From Pseudomonadota bacterium (GTDB lineage Bacteria > Pseudomonadota > Alphaproteobacteria > Caulobacterales > Caulobacteraceae), in contig JAEWJI010000029.1 in the NCBI GenBank assembly GCA_023386645.1, positions 1-45,402 of the forward strand: DNA of 45,402 nt. Direction: 5' to 3'. The notes under the pieces were generated by a model, which saw only the letters and a program-made list of their open reading frames with translations, was not told where the DNA came from and did not search any database. Positions 15,119 through 23,711 of this stretch are shown here, in pieces. A program made the position numbers and the translations under genes. Numbering within the stretch: position 1 is the first letter of the stretch; every line of letters starts with the position of its first letter.

Positions 15119-15258
15119 TCCTCCCCAGGAGCGTAGCGAACGGGGGAGGGGGACCGCGCGAAGCGGGGTGGAGGGGGCGACAGCAAGCGCCGGTGTCTGG
15201 GACCGCCCCCTCCACCACTTCGTGGTCCCCCTCCCCCGCGAAGGGGCGGGGGAGGACG
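15119..15258. repeat. Palindromic intergenic repeat (copy 6, paired arms)
   Basis: The left arm is ATCCTCCCCAGGAGCGTAGC, then GAACGGGGGAGGGGGACCGC. The right arm is CCCCCTCCACCACTTCGTGG, then TCCCCCTCCCCC and CGGGGGAGGA. It lies between gp11 and the 3' end of the antisense DUF805 gene, and it could terminate or stabilise transcripts from both sides. Confidence 0.85.
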
Positions 15259-15270
15259 ATTTGGTGAGGC

Positions 15271-15948
15271 TTATTCGCCCTTGGGGTTGGGGCCGTACTT
15301 GTTGTCGCCCTTCTGGCCTTCCATCAGGCCGATCCAGAGCAGGAAGGCGACGTTGACCAGGAACAGCAGGCCGAAGATGCCCAGCACCGGCCCCACGATG
15401 GCCATGACGGCGGCGGGGTCCTCGTTCTCGAGCGCACTCATGTTCATGAAGGCGGTCAGGCCGACGGTGCTGATCATCACGCCGAAGCCGATGATGTTGG
15501 CGACCCAAGGAATGGCCACCAACCAGCCGGTATGACCCATGTCGTGCAGGCGCTTCACCTGAATGGCCAGGTTCGGCCAGATGAGGACCAGGCCGAGGAT
15601 GGTCCCGAGGATCGGGATCAGGCCGAGGATAAAGCCGCCGACCAGCAGGATCAGCCAGGCGATCCAGAAGTGCGAGCGGCGGATGCGGCCGTTGAAGCTG
15701 ATGAACAGGTTCTTCCAGTCGATGCCGTCCCCGCCTGAACCGGCGACGCCCGGGGTCCCGCCGACGCCGCCCAGGATCATGACTTCAGAAGCCTCCGAGC
15801 CCGAGCCGACGAAATCGACCCGCTGGCCCGCGCGCACCGAGCCGGGCTGGGCCAGGCTGGAGCGCGAGAAGCCGTAGCGTTGGCCGTCGTCGCCGGAGAT
15901 CAGGCCGGTGCCCGTGGTTTCGTCGAAGCTGAGAATCTCGCCGCGCAT
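15271..15948 (-). CDS. DUF805 membrane protein with an N-terminal cold-shock-like domain
   Basis: This 225-residue protein is antisense within the GTA cluster. Residues 1-60 (RGEILSFDETTGTGLISGDD, then GQRYGFSRSSL and VRAGQRVDFVGSG) resemble a small cold-shock or S1-like beta-barrel. A Gly/Ser linker leads to a DUF805 domain: FNGRIRRSHFWIAWLILLVG, several membrane helices, QVKRLHDMGHTGWLVAIPWV, and a final helix ending GLMEGQKGDNKYGPNPKGE. The ATG at 15948 has GGGGAG eight bases upstream, and a longer open frame upstream is not needed. Nothing suggests a GTA role. Being embedded here, antisense, its transcription could interfere with the gp11-gp12 junction. Confidence 0.82.
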   Translation of the reverse strand: MRGEILSFDETTGTGLISGDDGQRYGFSRSSLAQPGSVRAGQRVDFVGSGSEASEVMILGGVGGTPGVAGSGGDGIDWKNLFISFNGRIRRSHFWIAWLILLVGGFILGLIPILGTILGLVLIWPNLAIQVKRLHDMGHTGWLVAIPWVANIIGFGVMISTVGLTAFMNMSALENEDPAAVMAIVGPVLGIFGLLFLVNVAFLLWIGLMEGQKGDNKYGPNPKGE

Positions 15949-16044
15949 GAGTGTCGCTCCCCTGTCGAGGGCCGGCCCGCGCCGGCCTTTCCAAGCGTGA
16001 CCATGAACGAGCGGCGCTCGCCTAACAAGTGAGAGAGACTGAAC

Positions 16045-16125
16045 ATGGCCTTTCATGAGGTGAGCCTGCCAGCGCGTCCCCGCTTTCGCGGGGATGACAA
16101 GGCATCGTGCGGGGGTGAGGCATGA
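16045..16125 (+). CDS. Leader peptide from a duplicated gp12 start
   Basis: This 26-codon frame, MAFHEVSLPARPRFRGDDKA and then SCGGEA, begins with nearly the same residues as gp12 (MSFHDVSLPAR) and then reads into a palindromic element. Its TGA overlaps the gp12 ATG as ATGA, so if translated it would couple to gp12. It probably is the original gp12 start cut off by an insertion. Translation itself is not proven. Confidence 0.45.
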   Translation: MAFHEVSLPARPRFRGDDKASCGGEA

Positions 16126-16153
16126 GTTTTCATGACGTCAGCCTGCCAGCGCG
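16051..16153. repeat. 26-bp direct repeat around a palindromic element at the gp12 start
   Basis: TTTCATGAGGTGAGCCTGCC, then AGCGCG, at 16051-16076 recurs at 16128-16153 with two changes (GAGGTGAG to GACGTCAG). Between them lies a palindrome CCCCGCTTTCGCGGGG plus GATGACAAGGCATCGTGC, a sequence type I associate with mobile palindromic elements of these bacteria. The arrangement resembles an insertion accompanied by duplication of the target. Confidence 0.7.
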
Positions 16154-16742
16154 GTTGGCGTTCGGGTCCACGGGCGGGGTGGAGCGGCGAACGGAGGTCG
16201 CGACCCTGGCGTCGGGCTTCGAGCGGCGCTCCACGCCCTGGGCTGAGGGACGCAGGCGGTATCTGATCGGGGCCAACCTGCGCTCGCTGGATGACATGGC
16301 GGAGCTGACGGCCTTCTTCGAGGCGCGGCGGGGGCGGTTGCATGGGTTCCGGTTCCGGGACTTCGCGGACTTCAAGTCGTGCGTCCCATCAGCGACGCCT
16401 GGCCCGCTGGACCAGCGGATCGCGACGGGGAACGGCGCGGCGACCAGCTTCGGCCTGATCAAGGATTACGGCGGGTTCAAGCGGCGGATCGCCAAGGTTG
16501 TCGTCGGGTCGGTGCGGGTGGCGGTGGCGGGAGCCGAGCTGGTTCCGGACGAGGATTTCGATGTCGATCCGCTGACCGGGACGGTGCGGATCTTCCAGCC
16601 GCCCGACGCGGGTCAGGCGGTGACGGCTGGGTTCCTGTTCGACACGCCGGTGCGGTTCGACACCGACCGGTTGGATGTGACGCTGGAGAGTTTTGGCGCG
16701 GGGCGGATGGCGGCGGTTCCGCTGATCGAGGTCAGGGTCTGA
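16122..16742 (+). CDS. GTA gp12, distal tail protein (DUF2460)
   Basis: This 206-residue distal tail subunit shows the DUF2460 pattern: FHDVSLPARLAFGSTGGVER, RRTEVATLASGFERRSTPWA, RRRYLIGANLRSLDDMAELT, FFEARRGRLHGFRFRDFADF, then QPPDAGQAVTAGFLFDTPVR and TLESFGAGRMAAVPLIEVRV. It joins tail tube to baseplate. The ATG at 16122 has GTGAGG upstream and overlaps the leader stop. The gene is complete. Confidence 0.9.
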   Translation: MSFHDVSLPARLAFGSTGGVERRTEVATLASGFERRSTPWAEGRRRYLIGANLRSLDDMAELTAFFEARRGRLHGFRFRDFADFKSCVPSATPGPLDQRIATGNGAATSFGLIKDYGGFKRRIAKVVVGSVRVAVAGAELVPDEDFDVDPLTGTVRIFQPPDAGQAVTAGFLFDTPVRFDTDRLDVTLESFGAGRMAAVPLIEVRV

Positions 16743-16745
16743 ACC

Positions 16746-17399
16746 ATGCGCGACATCCCAGACGAACTGGCCGACCGCATCGAGGGCGGGGCGGCGACGA
16801 TGTGTCATGCTTGGGTGGTCAGGCGGGCGGATGGGGCGAGTTTCGGGTTCACCGATCATGACCGGGATCTGACCGTCGAAGGCGTGGTCTGTCGGGCGGG
16901 AAGCGGGTGGACCGCCGGAGCGGCGTCGGGCGGCGAGGGATTGAGCCCTGGCACGGTCGCGGCGGCGGGTGTGCTGGACGACGCGGCGATCACCGAGGCG
17001 GCCTTGGCCGCCGGCCTGTGGGACGGGGCGCGGGTGGAGCTGTGGCGGGTCGACTGGGACCGGCCCGACCTGAGGGTGCGGCTGTCGGTGTCCACCGTGA
17101 GCAAGGTGTGGTGCGAGGGAGAGGCCTTTCGGGCCGGGCTTGACGGGCCGATGGCGGCGCTGGAGCGGGTGGTGGGGCGGACCTACGGCCGGGCCTGCGA
17201 CGCCATTCTGGGCGACGCGCGGTGCGGGGTGGAGCTGGACGAAGGCTCGGACGCGGTCTGCGACAAGCGGTGGGCGACGTGCCGGGCGGTGTTCGGCAAT
17301 GGGCTGAACTTTCGCGGATTTCCTGACATTCCGGGCGACGATTTCCTGACGGTCCATCCGGTGGGCGGCGGGACCCATGACGGCGGGAGCCGGCGGTGA
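16746..17399 (+). CDS. GTA gp13, baseplate hub (DUF2163) with cysteine pairs
   Basis: This 217-residue hub protein shows DUF2163 features: CHAWVVRRADGASFGFTDHD near the start and RVVGRTYGRACDAILGDARC at about residue 140. Two cysteine pairs are visible, CDAILGDARC (spacing 8) and CDKRWATC (spacing 6), followed by FGNGLNFRGFP. In the R. capsulatus GTA structure the hub binds an iron-sulfur cluster; the four cysteines here would serve the same use. It begins four bases after gp12 and overlaps gp14 by four bases. Confidence 0.88.
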   Translation: MRDIPDELADRIEGGAATMCHAWVVRRADGASFGFTDHDRDLTVEGVVCRAGSGWTAGAASGGEGLSPGTVAAAGVLDDAAITEAALAAGLWDGARVELWRVDWDRPDLRVRLSVSTVSKVWCEGEAFRAGLDGPMAALERVVGRTYGRACDAILGDARCGVELDEGSDAVCDKRWATCRAVFGNGLNFRGFPDIPGDDFLTVHPVGGGTHDGGSRR

Positions 17400-17842
17400 G
17401 CGTCCGGGAGGCCGCGCTGGCGGCGGCCCGGACCTGGCTTCAGACGCCCTACCGACATCAGGCGAGCGAGAGGGGCGAGGGGGCGGACTGCCTGGGGTTG
17501 GTGCGCGGGGTCTGGAGGGCGGTGGTTGGCGCGGAGCCGGAGGCGGTCGGGCCCTATAGCGCCAACTGGGCCGAGGTCGGGGGACGCGAGACCCTGCTGG
17601 AAGCGGCGGGGCGTTGGCTGAGGCGGATCGCGGTGGAGGACGCGCGGCCGGGCGACGTGCTGCTGTTCCGGATGGTCGAAGGGGCGCCCGCCAAGCACTG
17701 CGCGATCCTGAGCGCGATCGGAGCACCGGAGCGCAGGATGATCCACGCCTACTGGGGCCGGGCGGTGGTCGAGAGCTGGATGGGGCCGTGGTGGGCGAGA
17801 CGGTGCATCGCCGCCTTTACCTGGCCCGACGTGGAGGGCTGA
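17396..17842 (+). CDS. GTA gp14, NlpC/P60-family cell wall hydrolase
   Basis: This 148-residue tail-associated peptidase shows the NlpC/P60 Cys in GADCLGLVRGVWRA, the catalytic His in GAPAKHCAIL, and HAYWGRAVVESWM as the third motif. It should cut peptidoglycan to let GTA DNA enter. The start is a GTG overlapping the gp13 stop (GTGA). The sequence is complete and the catalytic residues are in place. Confidence 0.87.
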   Translation: MSVREAALAAARTWLQTPYRHQASERGEGADCLGLVRGVWRAVVGAEPEAVGPYSANWAEVGGRETLLEAAGRWLRRIAVEDARPGDVLLFRMVEGAPAKHCAILSAIGAPERRMIHAYWGRAVVESWMGPWWARRCIAAFTWPDVEG

Positions 17843-17845
17843 GGC

Positions 17846-20800
17846 TTGGCGCAGGTGGTTCTGGGCGCCGTCGGCGGCGCGATCGGCGGTGGCGCGGGGC
17901 AGGCGCTGGGCGCGGCCCTGGGCGGAATGGCGGACCGGGCCGTGGTCGGCGCGCTCACGCCGGCCCGACAGCGAGGGCCTAGGCTGGAGACCTTGCGGAT
18001 CCAATCGTCGGCCGAGGGCGCGCCGATGGCCTGCGCCTTCGGTCGCGCGCGGGTGACGGGCCAGGTGATCTGGGCCGCGCGGTTCCTGGAGCGACGAAAC
18101 GAGAGCGCCGGCGGCAAGGGCGGGCCGAAGACGGTGGACCACGCCTATTCGCTGAGTTTCGCGGTGGCGGTTTGCGAGGGGCCGATCAACGGGATCGGGC
18201 GGGTGTGGGCGGACGGGCGGCCGCTTGACCTGGCCACGGTGACCATGCGGGTGCATCGCGGGACCGAGGACCAGACCCCCGATCCGCTGATCGAGGCGGT
18301 CGAACAGGACGCGCCGGCCTATCGCGGCACGGCCTATGTGGTGTTCGAGGACCTGGCGCTGGGCCCGTTCGGTGACCGGCCGCCGCAGTTGAGCTTCGAG
18401 GTGTTCCGGCGTCCCGAGGGCGGTCCAGAGGCGCTGGAGGAGCTTGTCGAGGGCGTGTGTCTGATCCCTGGGGCGGGGGAGTTCACCCTGGCGACCGAGC
18501 CGGTGTTCCGACGCGTGGGCCTGACGCGGACGATCAGCGAGAACGTCAACAACGGCGAGGGACGGCCGGACCTGCTGGTGTCGGTCGACCAGTTGAAGGC
18601 GCAGTGTCCGTATCTGAAGCGGGTCAGCCTGGTGGTGGGCTGGTTCGGCGACGATCTCCGGGCCGCCGAATGCCGGGTGCGGCCGGGCGTCGAGCGGCGG
18701 GACAAGGCGACCGAGCCGCTGGAGTGGGGCGTCGCGGGGATGACGCGCGAGGACGCGCATCTGGTGTCGCGGGTGGACGGGCGGCCGGCCTATGGCGGCA
18801 CGCCTTCGGACCAGACTGTGAAACAGGCTATCGCGGCCCTGAAGGCGCGGGGTCTGGAGGTGACTCTCTATCCCTTCGTCTTCATGGACGTGCCAGCGGA
18901 CAACGACCTGCCGGACCCCTATGGCGGCGAGAGGCAGGCGGCCTATCCGTGGCGCGGGCGGATCACCGGGCGAAATGGAGCGGACGCGGTAGCCGATGTG
19001 GCGGCCGTGTTCGGCGGGCCGAGCGATTGGGGCCTGAGGCGGCAGGCGCTGCACTATGCGGCTTTGGCGGCCGAGGCGGGCGCGGACGGGCTGCTGATCG
19101 GGTCTGAGCTGCGCGGGCTGACCTGGACGCGAGATGCGGACGGCGACTTTCCGGCGGTGGCGGAGCTGCGGGCGCTGGCGGCGGAGTGCCGGGCGATCGT
19201 GGGGCCGGAGGTCAGGCTATCCTACGCGGCCGACTGGTCCGAGTACTTCGGATACCAACCAGCCGACGGTTCGGGCGACGTGATCTTTCACCTCGATCCG
19301 CTGTGGGCCGATCCGGCGATCGATCATGTGGCGATCGACTGGTACCCGCCGATGGGCGACTGGCGCGAGGAAGAAGGCGGAATCGACGCCGAAGCCTATC
19401 CGGCGGCGTCCAGCCGAACCTATCTGGCCGCCCAGGTCGCGGGCGCGGAGGGGTTCGACTGGTTCTACGCCTCGGTCGAGGACCGGGCCGCGCAGGTCCG
19501 TAGTCCAATCATCGACACGGCGCACGGCGAGGACTGGGTGTTCCGCAACAAGGACCTGGCCGGATGGTGGAGTCATGCGCACCACGACCGGCCGGGCGGG
19601 ATGCGAGAGGTTGAGCCCACGGCCTGGGTTCCGGGGATGAAGCCGATCCGCCTGACCGAGGTCGGGTGCGCGGCGGTCGACCGTGGCGGCAATGCGCCGA
19701 ACCTGTTCCTCGATCCCAAGAGCGCCGAAAGCTTCCTGCCGCCCTTTTCGACGGGCGTGCGCGACGACCGGATGCAGCGCCGGATGCTGGAGGCGGTGCT
19801 GCGCCACTACCAGGACCCTGAAAACAACCCACCGTCTGGCCTCTACGACGGGCGAATGCTGGAAGGGGCGGACGTCTGGTGTTGGGACGCGCGGCCCTAT
19901 CCGGCTTTTCCGGCGCGAAAGGATCTGTGGGCTGACGTCGGCGCGTGGCGGACGGGCCACTGGCTGAATGGCCGGATGAACGGCGACGCGGGCGACCTGC
20001 TGGCCGCCACCCTTCGGCGTGGCGGGCTGACCGAGGACGACTATCGGATCGAGCTGACGGACGCCGAGGCCGTGGGCTTCGTCATCGACCGTCCGATGCG
20101 GACGCGGGACGCGGTGGAGGCGCTGCTGCCGGCGCTGGACCTGATCCCGGCGGAGCAGGACGGGCGGCTGGTGTTCCTTGGCGCGCCGGTGGAGGCGCTG
20201 GAGCTTGGGCCGGACGATCGGACGATCGGCGACGCGGGCTTCGATCTGGACGCCGAGCGGACGCTCGAGCCCGCACCGGGGCAGGCGCGGGTGCGCTACA
20301 TCGCCGAGGGGGCGGACTATCAGACCGGATCGGCCACCGCGCGCGGGCCGGGCGAGGGCGGGGTGGTGGACATCGACCTGCCCGTCGTCTGCGGACCGGG
20401 GACGGCGGAGGCCGTGGCCGAACGGGCGCGGGAGAGCGGGGGCGCGCGTGAGCGGGTGACCGTCGGGCTGGGGCCGCTGGCGGCTCTTCGGATCGAGGCG
20501 GGGGATGTGGTCACCCTGTCGGAGCGAGAAGGTCTGTGGCGCGTCGAACAGGTCGCCCTGGACGAGCGGCCGCGCGCGGTGCTGCGGCCCGAGGTGCGCG
20601 TCCTGCCCCGAGAGGCCCCCATGGAATGGCGGCCGACCGAGCCGCCGATGACCCCGGGAGCGCCCTTTGTCGTCCTGCTGGACCTTCCGCCGCTCGCGAG
20701 CGGCGAGGACGGGGGCGTGTTCGCGGCTGCGGCCGCTGAGCCGTGGTCGCCGGTGGCGGTGCATGCGGGGCCGGATGCAGAGACGCTGACCGAGCGCGGC

Positions 20801-21580
20801 CGGGCGGCGAGGCCGGCGACCGTTGGCCGGCTGACGACGGCCCTGGCGCCCGGACGGCCCGATCGCTGGGACGAGGTGAGCCAACTGGTGGTCACGCTGG
20901 AGGGCGGGGCGCCGCAGAGCCAGTCGCGGCTGGCCGTGCTGGGCGGCGCCAACGCCGTTGCGGTCGAGGTGGTCGGCGGGTGGGAGGTCGTTCAGTTCCG
21001 GCAGGCTCAGTTGATCGGACAGGGCGAATGGAGACTCACCGGACTGCTGCGCGGTCAACAGGGGACGGAGGACGAAGCCGCCTTGGGCGCAGACACGGGC
21101 GCACGGGTCGTGGTGCTGGACGGGGCGCTGGCGTCCGTTCGGCTCTCGGTCGAGGAGCGGGGTCTGCCCCTGATTGTGCGGGCGGGGCCGGAAGGCCTGC
21201 CGCCGGGCGGGGCCCGCTTCACGGAGGTTGGGTTCACGCCCCGAGGCGTGGTCGACCGTCCATGGAGCCCGGCGAGACTAACGGCGCGATGGAATGGGAG
21301 CGACCTCGAGCTGTCCTGGCTGCCACGACCGAGGCGGAGCGGTGACGTGTGGGACCGGGAGCCGGCGGAGGTCGATCCCCGGCTGTTCCGGTTGACCCTC
21401 AACCTGGGCGACGAGGTGCGGATCGAAAAGGCGGTCGAGGGTCTGGCGGGTGGGTGGTCGGGAGACGAACTGGCCTCGGCGTTTCCGAACGGGCTGGATA
21501 GCGCGGAGGCCAGGGTGGCCCAGTGGGGCGAGAGTTTCGGCTGGGGCGTCGAGGCGCGGCTGTCGCTCACGCTCGCATGA
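17846..21580 (+). CDS. GTA gp15, megatron baseplate/tail tip protein
   Basis: This 1244-residue protein is the largest in the cluster. It starts with a Gly/Ala-rich hydrophobic segment (VLGAVGGAIGGGAGQALGAA) and then a tail-tip attachment region (LETLRIQSSAEGAPMACAFG, ISENVNNGEGRPDLLVSV). The middle, residues about 330-720, matches the GTA TIM-barrel-like domain, with YPFVFMDVPADNDLPDPYGG, DGLLIGSELRGLTWTRDADG, DWSEYFGYQPADGSGDVIFH, AIDWYPPMGDWREEEGG and GANPLF-like segments. The C-terminal part resembles phage tail tip domains and ends with beta-rich repeats. The start is a TTG at 17846 with a good GGAGG upstream. Receptor binding and DNA ejection are the expected roles. Confidence 0.9.
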   Translation: MAQVVLGAVGGAIGGGAGQALGAALGGMADRAVVGALTPARQRGPRLETLRIQSSAEGAPMACAFGRARVTGQVIWAARFLERRNESAGGKGGPKTVDHAYSLSFAVAVCEGPINGIGRVWADGRPLDLATVTMRVHRGTEDQTPDPLIEAVEQDAPAYRGTAYVVFEDLALGPFGDRPPQLSFEVFRRPEGGPEALEELVEGVCLIPGAGEFTLATEPVFRRVGLTRTISENVNNGEGRPDLLVSVDQLKAQCPYLKRVSLVVGWFGDDLRAAECRVRPGVERRDKATEPLEWGVAGMTREDAHLVSRVDGRPAYGGTPSDQTVKQAIAALKARGLEVTLYPFVFMDVPADNDLPDPYGGERQAAYPWRGRITGRNGADAVADVAAVFGGPSDWGLRRQALHYAALAAEAGADGLLIGSELRGLTWTRDADGDFPAVAELRALAAECRAIVGPEVRLSYAADWSEYFGYQPADGSGDVIFHLDPLWADPAIDHVAIDWYPPMGDWREEEGGIDAEAYPAASSRTYLAAQVAGAEGFDWFYASVEDRAAQVRSPIIDTAHGEDWVFRNKDLAGWWSHAHHDRPGGMREVEPTAWVPGMKPIRLTEVGCAAVDRGGNAPNLFLDPKSAESFLPPFSTGVRDDRMQRRMLEAVLRHYQDPENNPPSGLYDGRMLEGADVWCWDARPYPAFPARKDLWADVGAWRTGHWLNGRMNGDAGDLLAATLRRGGLTEDDYRIELTDAEAVGFVIDRPMRTRDAVEALLPALDLIPAEQDGRLVFLGAPVEALELGPDDRTIGDAGFDLDAERTLEPAPGQARVRYIAEGADYQTGSATARGPGEGGVVDIDLPVVCGPGTAEAVAERARESGGARERVTVGLGPLAALRIEAGDVVTLSEREGLWRVEQVALDERPRAVLRPEVRVLPREAPMEWRPTEPPMTPGAPFVVLLDLPPLASGEDGGVFAAAAAEPWSPVAVHAGPDAETLTERGRAARPATVGRLTTALAPGRPDRWDEVSQLVVTLEGGAPQSQSRLAVLGGANAVAVEVVGGWEVVQFRQAQLIGQGEWRLTGLLRGQQGTEDEAALGADTGARVVVLDGALASVRLSVEERGLPLIVRAGPEGLPPGGARFTEVGFTPRGVVDRPWSPARLTARWNGSDLELSWLPRPRRSGDVWDREPAEVDPRLFRLTLNLGDEVRIEKAVEGLAGGWSGDELASAFPNGLDSAEARVAQWGESFGWGVEARLSLTLA

Positions 21581-21661
21581 CAGGCGTTGCTTCGCCCGGC
21601 GCATCGCTTAACTGACGGTTGGAGACGCAAGGTCAACGAGTCGACAGGAGCGAGAAACCGG

Positions 21662-22567
21662 GTGGCGGGCGATCCCTACAAGGAACTGGGGGTTTCGAGG
21701 GGCGCGAGCGCTGACGAGATCAAGAAGGCGTTTCGACGCCTGGCCAAGGACCTGCATCCCGACAAGAATCCCGGCGACAAGACGGCCGAGGATCGGTTCA
21801 AGCGCGTAACCGCCGCCTTCGACATCCTGGGCGACGCCGAGAAGAAGGCGAAGTTCGATCGTGGCGAGATCGACGCAGACGGACGCGAGCAGTACGCCGG
21901 CTTTCGGCCCGGCGGCCAGGGGCCGGGCGGGGGACCGTTCGGGTTCAGAACCGAGGGCGGTCCCGGCGGCCGGACGGCGTTCGACGACATCGACCTGGAA
22001 GCCCTTTTCGGCCGGTTCGGCGGTGGCGGGTCGTCGCGAGGCGGCTTCTCTCGCGGACAAGACGTGCGCGCGACCCTGGAGGTCAGTCTGGAGGACGCCA
22101 TCTCGGGCGCGACCCGGCGCATCCAGTTTTCCGATGGACGAACGCTGGACGTGGCGATCCCGAAGGGCGCGTCGGACGGCCAGACCCTGAGGCTGAAGGG
22201 CCAGGGCGCGCCGGGGCGGGGCGGCGAGGCGGGCGACGCCCTGATCGAGCTGAAGATCGCGCCTCACCCGCTGTTCAAGCGCGAAGGCGCGGACCTGACC
22301 ATGGACCTGCCGGTCTCGCTGTATGACGCGGTGCTCGGCGGCAAGACGCCGGTGCGGACGCCCGAGGGCACCGTTTCCATGACCATCCCCAGGGGATCCA
22401 ACTCCGGCCAGGTGTTGAGGCTGAAGGGGCGCGGAGCCTTCGCTAACGGGCGGCGAGGCGACCTGCTGGCTAGGATCATGATCGTGTTGCCGGAGGGCGG
22501 CGACGAGGCGCTGACGAAGCTCGCCGAGCAGATGCGCGATAAGAAGCCCTACGCGCCGTGGCGGTGA
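21662..22567 (+). CDS. DnaJ-family co-chaperone, CbpA-like
   Basis: This 301-residue protein starts with a J domain (residues 3-68): DPYKELGVSRGASADEIKKA, FRRLAKDLHPDKNPGDKTAE with the essential HPD triplet. A Gly/Phe-rich linker (FGFRTEGGPGGRTAF) follows. The C-terminal peptide-binding domains carry FSRGQDVRATLEVSLEDAIS and VAIPKGASDGQTLRLKGQG. The Cys-rich zinc domain of true DnaJ is missing, so it is of the CbpA type. It stimulates DnaK ATPase. The GTG at 21662 is preferred because homologues begin right before DPYKELG. It overlaps serC by ten bases, suggesting a two-gene transcript after the GTA cluster. Confidence 0.87.
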   Translation: MAGDPYKELGVSRGASADEIKKAFRRLAKDLHPDKNPGDKTAEDRFKRVTAAFDILGDAEKKAKFDRGEIDADGREQYAGFRPGGQGPGGGPFGFRTEGGPGGRTAFDDIDLEALFGRFGGGGSSRGGFSRGQDVRATLEVSLEDAISGATRRIQFSDGRTLDVAIPKGASDGQTLRLKGQGAPGRGGEAGDALIELKIAPHPLFKREGADLTMDLPVSLYDAVLGGKTPVRTPEGTVSMTIPRGSNSGQVLRLKGRGAFANGRRGDLLARIMIVLPEGGDEALTKLAEQMRDKKPYAPWR

Positions 22568-23709
22568 AGCCGACCGTCAAGCCGGCGCGGCCGTGGTTCT
22601 CATCCGGGCCGACGGCGAAGCGGCCGGGGTGGTCGTCGCAGTCCCTGCCGCACGCCTTACTTGGCCGGGGCATCCGGGCGCCCGAGGTCGTGGCGCGGTT
22701 CGCCCACGGACTGGAGCTGACCCGGCGGGTGCTGGAGGTCCCTGAGGACTACGTGCTGATCTATACGCCCGCGTCCGACACCGGGGCGGTCGAGGCGGCC
22801 CTGTGGTCGATGTTGGGGGCGCGGCCGGTGCAGGTGCTGGCCTTCGAGAACTTCGGACAGCAATGGGCGACCGATGTGCGCGACCACCTGGGGCTGGACC
22901 CCGAGGTGCTGGAGGCGCCCTGGGGCGGATGGCCTGACACCAGCCTGATCGATCCCAAGGCGGACCTGGTCTTCCCCTGGAACGGCACGACCTCAGGAGT
23001 GCGGGCGCCCAATGCGGACTTCATCACCGAGGATCGCGAGGGGCTGACGATCTGTGACGCCACCTCGGCCGCCTTCGCCACACGCCTGCCGTGGGCCAGG
23101 CTGGATGTGGTGACCCTGTCGTTCCAGAAGGCGCTCGGCGGCGAGGCCGGGATCGGGATCATGGCCCTGTCGCCCCGGGCGGTTGAGCGACTGGACGGGT
23201 TCGTTCCCCCCCGGCCCGTGCCCAAGGTGCTGCGTCTGCGCGACGCCCGCGGGTTCGACCGGGCCCTGGCCAAGGGCCAGATGATCAACACCTATTCGGT
23301 TTGGACCATCGAGGACTGGATCGACGCCTTGGAGTGGGCGGAAGGCGTCGGGGGGCTGTCCGAGCTGGTGCGGCGGACCGATGCGAATTTCGTAACGCTG
23401 CGGGCCTGGGTCGAGCGGACGCCCTGGGTCGAGTTCCTGGCCGAGCGGCCGGAAACCCGTTCGACCACCTCCGTGTGCCTGAAGATCGTCGACGAGCGGG
23501 TGACCCGCCTGGCCGAGCCGGCGCGACAGGCCTTCGTCAAGGGGATGAAGAGGCTGGTCGAGAACGAGGGCGCGGCCTTCGACATCGAGAGCCACCGCAA
23601 CGCCCCAGCCGGTCTGCGCATCTGGTGCGGTTGCACGGTCGAGACGGCGGATGTCGAGGCTCTGACACCCTGGTTGGACTGGGCGTTCGAAGAGGCGCTG
23701 GCGGGCTGA
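22558..23709 (+). CDS. serC: Phosphoserine aminotransferase
   Basis: This 383-residue PLP enzyme converts 3-phosphohydroxypyruvate and glutamate to phosphoserine for serine synthesis. The N-terminus (KPARPWFSSGPTAKRPGWSS) and the phosphate-binding part match the alphaproteobacterial/Methanosarcina-type SerC. DVVTLSFQKALGGEAGIGIM holds the PLP-binding lysine (SFQK). GTG starts at 22558 and 22564 are both possible. In related genomes serA usually follows serC; here the restriction-modification gene follows, convergent, with its stop two bases after the serC stop. Confidence 0.88.
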   Translation: MAVKPTVKPARPWFSSGPTAKRPGWSSQSLPHALLGRGIRAPEVVARFAHGLELTRRVLEVPEDYVLIYTPASDTGAVEAALWSMLGARPVQVLAFENFGQQWATDVRDHLGLDPEVLEAPWGGWPDTSLIDPKADLVFPWNGTTSGVRAPNADFITEDREGLTICDATSAAFATRLPWARLDVVTLSFQKALGGEAGIGIMALSPRAVERLDGFVPPRPVPKVLRLRDARGFDRALAKGQMINTYSVWTIEDWIDALEWAEGVGGLSELVRRTDANFVTLRAWVERTPWVEFLAERPETRSTTSVCLKIVDERVTRLAEPARQAFVKGMKRLVENEGAAFDIESHRNAPAGLRIWCGCTVETADVEALTPWLDWAFEEALAG

Positions 23710-23711
23710 GT

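Noticed and set aside
6108..21580. Integrated prophage with integrase and lysis genes
   Set aside because: There is no integrase, repressor, lysis cassette or attachment site. Gene order and families match a gene transfer agent.
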